64,000 nucleotides of DNA from Ceratothoa steindachneri (Eukaryota; Arthropoda; Malacostraca; Isopoda; Cymothoidae). A model generated the notes under the pieces. That model was not told where the DNA came from, did not search any database, and saw only the letters and a list, made by a program, of their open reading frames with translations. The DNA lies in contig OZ018317.1 in the NCBI GenBank assembly GCA_963969495.1, forward strand, positions 218,774,651 to 218,838,650, read 5' to 3'. Position 1 is the stretch's first letter. Every line of letters starts with the position of its first letter. This document shows positions 54,395-64,000 of this stretch, piece by piece. A program made the position numbers and the translations under genes.

Positions 54395-55694
54395 CCGGGC
54401 TTTGTAAAAGTTCTGTTACACTCAATTTTTTTTTTCTTTCGAGAAGTTTACGTGGGCGATAGAAGTTCCGCCTAACAAACTTAAACTTCGAGCTGGCAGT
54501 GAAAGCATTCGAGAGCTCGGTTAGCGGTTGGCGGAGCATTCAGCTTGTCGACGTTGCTATGGCGGACCTTGCAGGCCTTGCCCTCGACACACGCCTACAC
54601 ACTGTACCTGAGTGGATTGTGTGCAGGTGTGTTGAGATGAAAGTTAAAAGAATCGTCTGCTCTCTGCGCTCTGACCACAACGAGTTCGACATCTCTAAGC
54701 GGCTCAACTTCAGCCGGATGACCGTCCACAGAGTCGCGGAGAGGGTCAACAACGGAGGAGACCTCAAAGATCGGCCTCGTTCAGGCAGACCTCACATTTT
54801 CAACTGTTTGGCTGTCAGAGAGGCCTTCGAAAGTTTTCCGAAGTTCAACATGATTGCGCTTGCGAAGAAAAAGAACATCTTGCTGGCCCAGTGGCTAAGG
54901 AAGTAATAGTTTGAGGTGCGTGGAAAGGCTTTTGCTTACCGACTATATGTAAGAACAAAATCAGGAGCGCTGTTGTCGCCTTTTCAACGACTCGGAGAGA
55001 TATGGCTATCAAAATTTCATTTTTTATGATTAAAAAACCTTCACGGTCGATCCAGTCATGAACAAGAAGAACGACCTTGTGGTAAACATTGGCCAAGACA
55101 TCTCCGACGTCCGCTACGTGTCCACAATTAAGCACCCGTCCTCCGTGATGGTGCTCGGTGTCGTGGTTTCGAATGGCGAGAAGATGCCGGTGGTGTAGTT
55201 CGCAGCCAGTTACAGGTTCACCGATTACAGAGACATTTTGGCCACGAAAGTCTTGTCTTCGGTAAGAAAGATAATAAATAAGGCGGACTACATCTTTCAT
55301 CAAAACCTTGCCCCTCCCCACACGGCCAATACCTTGCAAGAGTGATTGTGGTCTTACATAAACTTCTAGTCGAAGGTATTTTGGCCGCCGCAGTCGCCCG
55401 AACTCAATTCCCTCAACTACAGCAAGTGAACGCCTGTTAAGGGCAAGGCTTGCAAGGTCCGCCATAGCAACGTCAACGAGCTCAAGTCCTCCGTCAACCG
55501 CCTGTGGGGTGGCATGATGCAGGACTTCGTCCAAAATGTGTGCGCGCCTTCAGGTCTCGCCTGGAGCGCGTACTCGCTGCCGAGGGCGGTTACATTGATT
55601 AATATTAAACACATATCCATATGTTAAAACAATAAAAATTTTCTAACTGTTGAGGACGTCGTAATGAGTGTAACGTGACCTTTGCAATGTCTGG
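54395..55694 (+). mobile_element. Mariner-family element (copy B), full length
   Basis: TA flanks both ends (54393-54394, 55695-55696). The left terminus CCGGGCTTTGTAAAAGTTCT and the reverse complement of the right terminus CCAGACATTGCAAAGGTCAC are inverted repeats of the same family as copy A (18640-19993). The length is 1300 bp, with one plus-strand transposase gene inside. Confidence 0.85.
54540..55605 (+). pseudogene. Mariner-family transposase (copy B), disrupted
   Basis: The open block to 54906 encodes RLHTVPEWIVCRCVEMKVKR, ISKRLNFSRMTVHRVAERVN (HTH), DLKDRPRSGRP and FPKFNMIALAKKKNI. In later frames it reads FTVDPVMNKKNDLVVNIGQD (first catalytic Asp), HPSSVMVLGVVVSNGEKMPV, then YRDILATKVLSSVRKI and ADYIFHQNLAPPHTANTLQE. 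In the last block the second Asp of QDNAPPHT is lost (QNLAPPHT). WPPQSPELNSLNYS holds the third block with Asp replaced by Glu/Asn. A 229-codon open frame on the opposite strand is an antisense shadow. It is inactive. Confidence 0.8.
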
Positions 55695-55699
55695 TATAT

Positions 55700-56635
55700 T
55701 CCAGGAGGGTTGGCAGGGGGCACGTACCCAGCATAATCTCCTGGAAAAAATAACTAACGGTGAACGGACGGATACGAGCCTCCATAGCTCCTTCCAGTTT
55801 GCCCAGATCTGAGGAGATTATTAGGTTCCTCCTCGAAGAAAAGACCCACCCTCAGGAGAATTGCCTTACGTTTTCGATAGGCAGGACTCCGGGCGCTGTT
55901 GACCTAAGAAGGCGTTGAATGCGCTGTCACTTTCTAGGACTTCTCAGGGCAGGTTGGGCTCCGCAACTCTCTCCAATTAGCCCGGAGTCTGCGTTTATTT
56001 CATTGAAAGAATTTGCCCTCAAGGCCTAGATTGGAGGAAATTCGGGGGTTCTCTTTGAAGAGAAAACCCCCACTGAAATGGCCGTACACTTCCCGGAAGC
56101 AGAACTCCGGTCGCTGTTGCCCCTAACAAGGTTTTGAAAGTGCTATCACCTTTTAGACCTCACACCCACATACTCACATTGCTGCGGGCATCCTTTGCTT
56201 CTATTTATCGAACATTTGGCTGTTTTACAGGCTGATGACTTCCGTGGTGCTGACGCGGAAGAGAGAAACGATATGCGTATAACTGTTGTCCTTGTGATTT
56301 CCTCTTTTAATTTTGAAGCATGATCACCCCTCTAATTATTAGCACACATATCTTTACGCATTTGGAGGAGGCATCTTATACAGTTAGGAGGCGTGAGGAA
56401 AGGATTCGTGATAAGTCATACAGGAGCGCCTTTCACTTCTCCAAGATGGTGGGACCACCATATTTAACATTATATATGTGACAGTGACTCTATCACAACC
56501 AGTTTCTCGGCACTTTTTAGCCGAAATACGTTCTACAAAAGTCAAATCGTGCCGTGTTGTCACTGAATGCCACCGACTGTGCTTCATCTCTTCTTGCTAT
56601 AAAAATGAGTCAGTGATTTGTTTTTGTTAAACAAA
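55700..56635. repeat. Unassigned sequence with a diverged tandem duplication
   Basis: Blocks at about 55815-55945 and 56025-56165 share order and wording (GAAGAAAAGACCC / GAAGAGAAAACCC; GGCAGGACTCCGGGCGCTGTTG / AGCAGAACTCCGGTCGCTGTTG; GCTGTCACTTT / GCTATCACCTT). This indicates an old duplication of period about 210 bp. No coding function is recognised. Confidence 0.55.
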
Positions 56636-56639
56636 TATG

Positions 56640-57700
56640 AGCCTCCCAGCTGAGGCGTCGATCAAATACAAGACCAAGGAGATGGTGCGAATTCACCACT
56701 TCCAGACGAACTCGTTTATAAACAAGTCTGGATCGGGGTAGAGCCGTGGATGGCAGAGAAATTGCATTACCTTATTCTTGGACAAGGAAAATCGAAATCT
56801 CTGCGTTTCGGTATAACGAGAGATGCAGTTCAATGCCTATTGGAGTTGACCCTCCAAAGTTGGCATTTGGGCTGCCTCAAAAGAAATTGAAAGGTCGTTC
56901 AAGTAGAGCCTAGCGAGAATATCTTCCGCCAGCACTAATGCAATACCGTTGATGTTCAGGGCAAAGAGTGTGACACTGAGGACACATCCCTACTGGACAA
57001 GCTCTTCCTGCTACATTGGGCCAGAAAGGGCTCCGCCTACCCGTAGGCTGAATTGACGATCTCGCAAAAACTCAGAAATAAAGATCGGGAGCCATCTCTT
57101 CGTCTCCATTGTGTAGAGAGTCTCCATGATAACGTATCGCTATTGCCATGAGGTATTATAGGTTTTTTCCAGATCGAGAAACACCGTGGCGTAGTGCTGT
57201 CTATGAAAGAAGGTCTTGCAGACGACATTTTCCAGTCAAAGCAGAGCATCTGACATGGAGTGTAACTTACTGAAGCCGCTCTGTGCGGAAGACAGGTAGC
57301 CTTTGCTGTCCAGGAAAAAGGCTAGTCTAAATTTTACCAATTAATTGTCAACTTTCACACGCAGGAATTTAGAGGGATTGGGCGGAAACCGGCTGGGGCA
57401 GAGTGATCTCTCCAATGTTTGGATAAAGTGATCTCAGTAGCTATTACCAGGAATCTGGGAGGATGCCCTCTGTCTAGATCTTGTTGAACATATCTAACAG
57501 AGAGGCCAGTTCTAGCACACCTAGATGTCGAAGCTTGGCATAAGAGACATCGTCCGGACCAGGGGTAGTGGCCAAGCACGAAGTGAAAACGGAACGGAAC
57601 TCTTTCAATGTCAGCGGACTTCAGCCATATCACGACGTGCATTGAATGCTAGCGGAATAATAGTCCGCTATAGATTGCGGAGAAAGCAATCGATAAAGAA
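56640..57700 (-). pseudogene. I-like LINE reverse transcriptase (element H)
   Basis: In shifting minus-strand frames this reads APGPDDVSYAMLRHLGV-like sequence (TAPGPDDISYAMLRHLG), SLLDMFNKIWTEGILPDSW and PAGFRPIPLNS. It continues YATVFLDLEKTYNTSWQ (motif A), LRVGGALSGPM, QEELVQGCVLSVTLFALNIN (motif B) and ARLYLNDLSISFEAAQ. In that last block the catalytic YxDD is now YLND. It ends LNCISRYTETQRFRFSLSKN and YPDPDLFINEF. The loss of the first Asp in YxDD makes it catalytically dead in addition to the frameshifts. Confidence 0.78.
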
Positions 57701-59644
57701 TTCTCCACAGACGTGGGGTCCGTGATGGCGATCCCATTCTCCTAGAGAACAGGAGGGGAGGTCCTGCAAGAACTTGCCTTGAATCCTTTCGACTCGCTTC
57801 CACACCTCTACTAGATGAGTATTTCCGTTAAGTAAAGCCACGTAGGCATGCCAGGAAGAGTGGCGGGCGTGCTTCGAAACATACAGGAACCTAACCCTAG
57901 CTTAACGAAATTCACCCGTAGTGAAATCGCTCGAGCGGCGCTTATAGCGCATGTAAGCATAACGCTCTTGTTTGATGGCTGTTTCAACTTGGCTGACCAG
58001 CACGGAAACGGTCAGCATGGGAAACGGCCATCGTTCCTAGGAATAGTAGTTAGGCCCACGATGATGAAGTTGCTGGAGAAGAACTCAACGGCCTCATTCA
58101 CCGAACTAAATTCTTCAATTTGGACAGATAAATCAGTCATATCTTGAAATTCAGACTGCCACTCCAAGCACCAACATGAGGTTTCATAGGCGGCATCGCT
58201 CCCAAAAATTATATATAAATGGGAGAATGATCACTATCATGCATTTTATCGACTACATATAAGCCCAAATCACCAGAGCACAAGAATAGATGAGGACACG
58301 AAAACGAAGCGATTCTTGGGAAGAGATGCGTAAATTCATCCACATTTAGGACACCTATCTTCAGCTAGTCGATCAGCTCAGCAAGTAACTGACCCATGGG
58401 AGTAATCAAGTATTCTTCCCAGACTGAGTGTCTACCTTCCTTTTGGTGTGGGCAGCTTTCGAAATCCAGGAATACGCACTCACGACTACTTTTATGGTTG
58501 TTGCCTCATCTGAGTCTAACGAGTTGGTGGCGGCGTACGGCCGTATTGCCTTAAGGGAAATGGTCACCTGGGGAGGAGGGAGCTCTAGTTATAACTTAGG
58601 TTGGGTTTGAACTGGTTTTGCTTCTCTAGGAGATACGCACCGCAATGCTTCGAAAAAAACGGGGGGTGGCTTTCTGCAATTGACACACTTGGCCACACAC
58701 AATGGTCACACTATCGTATCCGGCTTTTAGTCACATTAAACAGACTTCCTATAAACATGACTTTGAACGTCTGTAGGGGTTGGAATACGCATAGGCAGGC
58801 TTCTGGCACCCCTAAATTTCTGGATTCAATAGGCCAGATAGATAATTTCTTAAATGGACGCGAATAGGTCCTATTAAACCCAAGCATGCCCTATTAAATG
58901 TATAGATCCAATTGTGTATTAGAGATATAATGAGTTTGGCAAATGTACATATGTAGCAAGAAGCGTGAGAGACAAAAGGTGAGTAAAGAAATGGTTGAAC
59001 AGCTGCGTTTGATAAGGCTGCCCAAGTTGTGTCTCGAGATAGAGAGATCAAAGACGGATATTTATTTAGGAAGATCCCGAGTAAACACAGCTGCTGGCCA
59101 TAATAGATTGCGCAGCGAAAGTTGTATCAAAAGACAAATATGGGTTTATCATGTAAGCGTACACACATTGTATACAGGTTGCCTAGCCTCGCCCAGAGGT
59201 TGGGGAAAGGACAAGAAATGGAGGTAGGCCGTCCGACGGTAGCTGTCCCATGTCTAGGCCACGCCCTCGTATTTAGAGCGCAACTCTAAATTGAAAGAAG
59301 ACAGTCAGTTAATCAGTAGTTAATCAGGAAGAATCAGAGAGAATAATAAGGAATAGGTCTGCGTTCACGCTCCGGCTAAAACCCGCCAAATGTTGTCTCT
59401 CCCTTAACTCTTACTCGCATCGAATAATATATAGAGTACGAGTCTTTCGCTTAATACGCTCCGTCTCTCTCGCCGCTTTCAACCTCAATATTAAGTTATT
59501 AGAATAAAAGAGTTAATTTTTATAAGTCCATCTTTGCTTTGAACCTTCGATAAGCCCAGTCAAGTAGAAGAACACCGTAAAAATTTATCTTTGAAGTCGG
59601 ACCAATAATTCTCTGTAAATCCATCTTTCACCTCTAAACCAGAA

Positions 59645-59857
59645 CTAGTCGCTCCCGCAATAAGGTGATGGTTTACGGAAATATTCCTTACATTCACGTC
59701 TACATGAGCAATTCGTATGGCTGAAGCGGTGGCAGTAGTAGCACCTCCGAGCCAGTGGCACGAATGCCTTCACGCTATAGCGATACCAACTGGCACGCAC
59801 CGACTCAGGGAGCCTATCACAGTCGAACATGACGAAGAGTGTAGGGATTGGTCTCAT
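59645..59857 (-). pseudogene. I-like LINE ORF1 zinc-knuckle region (element H)
   Basis: The open frame has TLFVMFDCDRLPESVRASWY, then RYSVKAFVPLARRCYYCHRF, SHTNCSCRRECKEYF. The segment CYYCHRFSHTNCSC fits a CCHC zinc knuckle (C-x2-C-x4-H-x4-C) like that in ORF1 proteins of I-like LINEs. The sequence just upstream, around the VRASWYRYSV block, is also present in element E near 39400-39440. Confidence 0.62.
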
Positions 59858-60424
59858 GCCCCTCCCTATTTTATCATCACCGAACCCGTAGACATAAGAG
59901 AGAAGTAAGCTTCCTCCCCACTAGAATAGGGCTGGAGGCGCACCTGAGAAAGCACAGGGGGGCACCTCTTTTCCAGAGGTGGAGCTGCCATAAAGCGGCT
60001 CCAAAGATGGCAAAGAAGAAGCCCATTTTCCGCATACGGATGGTGAAAAGGAAAGCTCCTTTCCCGGTAGAAGGGGTGTCTCGTGTTACCTCGTCCTCCC
60101 TGATAGCTAGGGAGGACGAAGCCGCGCTATCAGGAGGTTGCCCATGCGCAGACGTACTATTCTTATCACTTATCACCATAGTATCAGAGATAAAGAAAGA
60201 GGATTCATGGAAAGTAGATACTATGACCTCCCACTAACTTGGGGGATAAAAGAAAAGTCTCTATACGATCAGAAATTCCGAAATACACATAATTAGTAAT
60301 TCCAGATTATACATAATCCGTCCCGGTCCAGCGTTGATGCGCTTTGCCAACCCTGTCCGCAATTCATGCGAAATTGTCCTGGAACTTTGACAATAAAGGA
60401 TGGTGCTGGCGTAGCCCCCTTATA

Positions 60425-61693
60425 CAAAGGGCGGTCGATAAATTTGCGAATCGGTAGGGCAAAACAGAGGAAGGGGGATAGCTGTTTGTAGGGGTGTTAG
60501 GACAAGTTATGACAAGTCAGGACCTGCAGCTGCACGCTCCTGCCTCGTCTATTTAAGAAGCAGTAGCTGATCGCAGATCGTCAGTCACAAATTTTTCAAC
60601 AATGAAGTCTGCGCAGTGATCAAATTTTTGACCAAGGAAGGCAAGAATGCAAAAGAGATCCATGAACGCATGGTTGAAGTGTACACCGACACCGCCCCTT
60701 CCTATGCAATCATTGCTCGCTGGAATAGGGAGTTCCGCCATGGTCGTGAGTCCCTTGAATATGACCCCCGTCCAGGACGCCCGTCAGACGTGACCAACGA
60801 AAACAATGTGGCCCGTGTAGAGAGGATGATCCTTGAAAATCGACGGGTGAAGGTCGAAGAAATCGAGCGAGAACTTGGAATATCACATGGAAGTGTTATC
60901 AACATCATCCACGACAATTTGGCCATGACCAAGGTCTCTGCCCGTTGGGTCCCTAGAAACTTCACGCCCCATGATCGACTTCAACGTCGTCAAAGTTCGG
61001 AGGAGCTGCTGCTCTTGTACAATTAAAACCCGGCGGGATTCGAGTCACGCATAGTGACAGGTGATGAAACGTGGGTCCATCACTGGGATCCCGAGACAAA
61101 GCTCGAAAGCATGGCCTGGAAGCACAGGGGCTCTCCGACCCCCATCAAGTTCCGGACTCAACCCTCAGCCAGGAAGATTATGGCCACCATCTTCTGGGAT
61201 TCTGAGGGAGTGTTGATGGTGGACTATGCGCCTCTTGGAAGGACCATCACAGGTCAATATTACGCCGAGGAACTGGCTGGGTTGAAGAAGTGCATCCATC
61301 AGAAGCGGTGCGGCAAGTTGCCACGCGGTGTCCTGCTCCTCCACGACAATGCCCCTGTCAACAAGGCCAGTGTTGCACAAGCTGCCCTGCGCGAGTGCGG
61401 ATTCGAGGAGCTAAACCATCCTCCCTACAGTACAGATCTGGTCCCTAGCGAGTACTTTTTATTCTGCCAGCTCAAGGCTGCACTTTGGGGATGATGAAGA
61501 TGTCCAGCTCGCCGTCCAGGAGTGGATTGAACAGAAGTCGGGAGATTTCTGGTTGTCGGGAATTCGAAGCCTCAGAGACTAATGGCGCAAGTGCATTGAA
61601 GTCGAGGGTAGTTATATTGAAAAATAATAAAACACTTTTCCTCATATCTCCTTTCCTTATATGCGAATTGCAAAACTGATTGACTGCCCCTCG
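60425..61693 (+). mobile_element. Mariner element (copy D), full length
   Basis: It is flanked by TA at 60423-60424 and 61694-61695. The left end CAAAGGGCGGTCGATAAATT and the reverse-complemented right end CGAGGGGCAGTCAATCAGTT are imperfect inverted repeats. The length is 1269 bp, normal for mariner. It contains a nearly intact plus-strand transposase. Confidence 0.9.
60604..61628 (+). pseudogene. Mariner transposase (copy D, SETMAR-like), best preserved in window
   Basis: The frame reads NEVCAVIKFLTKEGKNAKEI (initiator Met frame shifted), ARWNREFRHGRESLEYDPRP, GRPSD and VEEIERELGISHGSVINIIH. It continues TKVSARWVPRNFTPHDRLQR to a stop after LLLLYN (61025). Past the stop it has VTGDETWVHHWDPETKLES (first Asp), IMATIFWDSEGVLMVDYAPL and VLLLHDNAPVNKASVAQAAL (second Asp). 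It then reads HPPYSTDLVPSEYFLFCQL, where the third Asp of PSD is Glu. A frameshift at about 61490 precedes VQLAVQEWIEQKSGDFWLSG and KCIEVEGSYIEK. Only one internal stop, one frameshift, the lost start and the Asp-to-Glu change separate it from an intact DD34D gene, so it is one of the younger copies here. Confidence 0.9.
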
Positions 61694-61699
61694 TATGTG

Positions 61700-62100
61700 T
61701 ACTGAATGAAGGTGAGCAAAGTAGACGGCCTAGCACACCAAGTATCTAATACTTGTCCTACCTAGCTGGCTTTTGGCCCTCGCAGCAGGTAGGGACCTCA
61801 CGGTAGACGGTGCCACTCGACTAAGGCTCATTAAAGGACGACAGTGCGCCGGGCAACCAGAACCTATGGTGATAGAAGAGCAAGTTTGGAAAGGGGTAGG
61901 AATGTAGGTAATAAAGAGAAGTAGAGATAAATGGGTTCACTAGCGAGTAGGGTGAGTGATCATCTTTATTATCATACCCTGGTGCTAGGTTATCCCAGGA
62001 TGGCATCTAGTCTACCAAGGCACGATGGCTACCGGATCGAATTCTGTACAGATGGAAACACTTCTGGTACAAAGTGCTGTTAGTAAAGGTTTGAGGGAAT
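61700..62100. other. Unassigned sequence
   Basis: No feature recognised. Confidence 0.3.
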
Positions 62101-62104
62101 AGCC

Positions 62105-62345
62105 GTATTGATAATAATAAATAATAATTAAAATAAATAAATAATATTATTAAATAATAATAATAAATTATACTAATAATAATTACTATTACTACTAATA
62201 ATAATATATCATAATAAATTCTTATAATAAATAATATAAATCATACTAAATAACAATAATAAAATTAATGATCTTAAATAATAATAAATAATAATAAGAA
62301 TGATAATAACAAAAAATCGCTAATAATAATACTAATAAAAAAGTT
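62105..62345. repeat. (AAT)n-rich low-complexity tract
   Basis: Imperfect AAT/ATA/TTA trinucleotide repeats over about 240 bp. Confidence 0.92.
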
Positions 62346-62349
62346 AAAG

Positions 62350-63185
62350 TAGTGATGAGTGGGGTCGAGGGGGAAGCGCACCAATAACTTTCCCAGGCCC
62401 CATCAGGGAGTTCAAGTGAACCCAGTGACAGACGGGGCCACCCTAATTTTCACTCAGGAGGGAAGGACCGGCAGCTCCTCCTGATAACTAGTGTAGCAGG
62501 GCACACAGGGTAGCGCCCCGTGTGGGGTCAAAGAACGAGGGCGAGGGTCACATTATGCTTCAACCCACTCCGGAGATTAACTCTAAACTGGGTTTGCTTC
62601 CTCTTAGGATATTAATAGAGATGGTGTTTTTTTTTCCTCTCATCCGTTAACGTCCCACCTAAAGTTCGAGAAAATACAACTTAAACCCGATACCACCCCT
62701 CCCCGCTCCCTTGGTGCGTTCAAGGGAGTCTTCAAAACCCATTTCTTCTCACAAACCTTCTCTTAGGATTATAAATGTCAGTTTCTTGCATTCCAATTTT
62801 CGAAATCTCTTTTCGTTGTGTTGAAGTCGCGTCATTTTGGAGAGCACTAAACAACTCTGTATTTCACTGTGTAATGCATTTTATTCTGACGTTTCCTCAA
62901 AAGCAATTCGCGTCCTCAGAAAAACTTGAAGATATAAATTCTTATTTACTTTATATATAAAAGTAAGGAGCGGTTATATAAGAGCATACAATATAGAGGA
63001 TTTTTCTTTGAATTTAAATCGCAATAGCAACGAGGCTGTATCACGCAGAAAATTTGTAAGACTTGATCTGTAAAGAAAGTAGCGAAGATGGAGGAAGTGA
63101 AAAATGTGTGTTTGCCGTAGTTACTTCCATTGGCACTTTGACCTGCAAACTAAACAGCGATTGCATGACTAAGGAAATCTTCTGA
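62350..63185. other. Unassigned sequence including a repeat shared with 43.8 kb
   Basis: 62376-62520 resembles 43845-43985. The remainder shows no gene. Confidence 0.35.
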
Positions 63186-63189
63186 GTTT

Positions 63190-63994
63190 CAGAGTGGGAT
63201 CTCGTGCGTGGCTATTGCTTAGCCTTGACGGGTAGGGCCTGCGCCCGTGAATGGCTATGGCTACCCTCTGAGTTGCAAGGTCTGATCACGAGCAAGGCCA
63301 TGGCGACCAACTTAGTTACAGTGACTGGTCCCGCGCATGGCTATGGCTACCGCCTGAAATAAAAAGTTTGAGTTCGAGAATGACACTAGCTACCTAAAGT
63401 GTTCCAAGGTCTGATTCAGAGCATGCTACATATGGTTACAGCCTGAATTTCAGGGTCTGATTTGGTGCGTGGCTAGTGCTACCTCCTATGTCGGAGGGAA
63501 TGATCACGCGTGCATAGCTAAAGCTACCTCCTGAGTGGTAGGTACTGGTACCGTAGAATTGTAAGGCCTCCTTATGAGTTGCATGGTCTCATGACGTGCA
63601 CGGATAGGACAATATCCTGAGTTGTAAGACCTGATCCCATGCATGAGCCTGGCTAACCTCCGACTTGCTGATCTGATCACGTGCATTGTTATGGCTCCCT
63701 CCTCAATTGTTCTGTCTTATCCCGCGTCAAGCTCTGACTACCTCTTGATTTGCAAGGTTTAATCCTGCAAATGGCTATTGATACCCACTCAGTTGTAGTC
63801 TGCTCACGTGTAAAGGTATAGAAACCTCTTGAGTTGCTGGATCTGATATCGTACATGACTATGACTACTTCTGAGTTGCAGGGTGTAATCCTGTGCATGG
63901 CTATGACTACTTCCAGAGTTGCAAGGTCTGATCCCATGCAAGGCCATGAATGCCCCTGCCTATCAGTATCTATTCTCGTGCATAGCTCTAGCAA
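63190..63994. repeat. Degenerate ~43-bp minisatellite
   Basis: Repeating module of the form TGAGTTGCAAGGTCTGATCC, GTGCATGGCTATG, GCTACCTCC occurs about 18 times with substitutions and small indels. It continues to the window end. Open frames on the minus strand here simply translate the repeat. Confidence 0.88.
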
Positions 63995-64000
63995 GGTTGC

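Larger units (their letters stand above)
56640..60240 (-). mobile_element. I-like LINE (element H), most complete copy
   Basis: The minus-strand order is ORF1 with a zinc-knuckle region (60240-59640), an unassigned/damaged stretch (59640-58450), endonuclease (58450-58060), the EN-RT linker (58060-57700) and RT (57700-56640). Elements E (36.4-40.7 kb) and G (53.8-54.4 kb) are further copies. It keeps the intact sequence around the TA where element E received its mariner (about 58049). Stops and frameshifts occur throughout. Confidence 0.78.

Noticed and set aside
54845..55534. 229-codon open frame on the minus strand
   Set aside because: Antisense shadow of the mariner copy B transposase; the plus strand carries the recognisable motifs.

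Overview
The window looks like nuclear DNA of an invertebrate animal. It has a spliced gene with GT/AG introns, and the rest is dominated by decayed transposons, long (TA)n microsatellites and simple repeats. There are no operons, rRNAs or CRISPR arrays. The mix of Tc1/mariner, hAT, CR1-, Jockey-, I- and RTE-like LINEs and Penelope-like elements would suit an arthropod, possibly a crustacean. That taxonomic guess is inference, not something the sequence proves.

The only host gene I can support is a member of the SLC23 nucleobase/ascorbate transporter family on the minus strand. Eight exons (44460-44618, 28758-28915, 28124-28326, 27889-28015, 27185-27305, 20862-21117, 15671-15810, 13550-13789) join in frame with GT/AG borders. 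They give 1404 bp, 468 codons without a stop. The start codon lies upstream (above 44618) and the C-terminal exon(s) lie downstream (below 13550). I found neither, so both may be outside the window. Exons 2-5 are packed into 1.7 kb, whereas the other introns are swollen by repeats. The intron between exons 1 and 2 (15.5 kb) holds a roughly 7 kb polypyrimidine tract, a full-length mariner, and LINE copies.

Region by region. 1-5.6 kb: a CR1-like LINE (minus) split by a hAT element (plus). 6-9 kb: a (TA)n tract, a Tc1/mariner-type MITE, a Tc1 remnant and a 167-bp-period duplication. 10.5-13.3 kb: Jockey-like LINE (minus). 13.5-28.9 kb: SLC23 exons 8 to 2, with between them a CR1 3' end, a Tc1 remnant, a fold-back mariner, a CR1-like LINE (plus) and an RTE-like fragment. 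29.4-36.4 kb: polypyrimidine tract. 36.4-40.7 kb: I-like LINE (minus) interrupted at a TA by a 1365-bp mariner. 40.8-43.4 kb: CR1-like LINE (minus) carrying an inverted/direct repeat insertion. 44.5 kb: SLC23 exon 1. 45.7-52 kb: trinucleotide repeat, two Penelope-like fragments, a duplicated (TA)n unit, a Tc1/mariner element with about 200-bp terminal inverted repeats, and two palindromes made of head-to-head tRNA-like SINE copies with (TA)n tails. 53.7-61.7 kb: two more copies of the same I-like LINE and two more mariners. 62-64 kb: an (AAT)n tract and a 43-bp minisatellite running off the end.

Every transposon reading frame I could follow is broken by stops, frameshifts or lost catalytic residues, so nothing mobile here appears autonomous. 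The most interesting structures are the tRNA-SINE palindromes, the long polypyrimidine tract inside the transporter gene, the mariner insertion whose empty site is preserved in a second LINE copy, and several candidate hammerhead-ribozyme cores.
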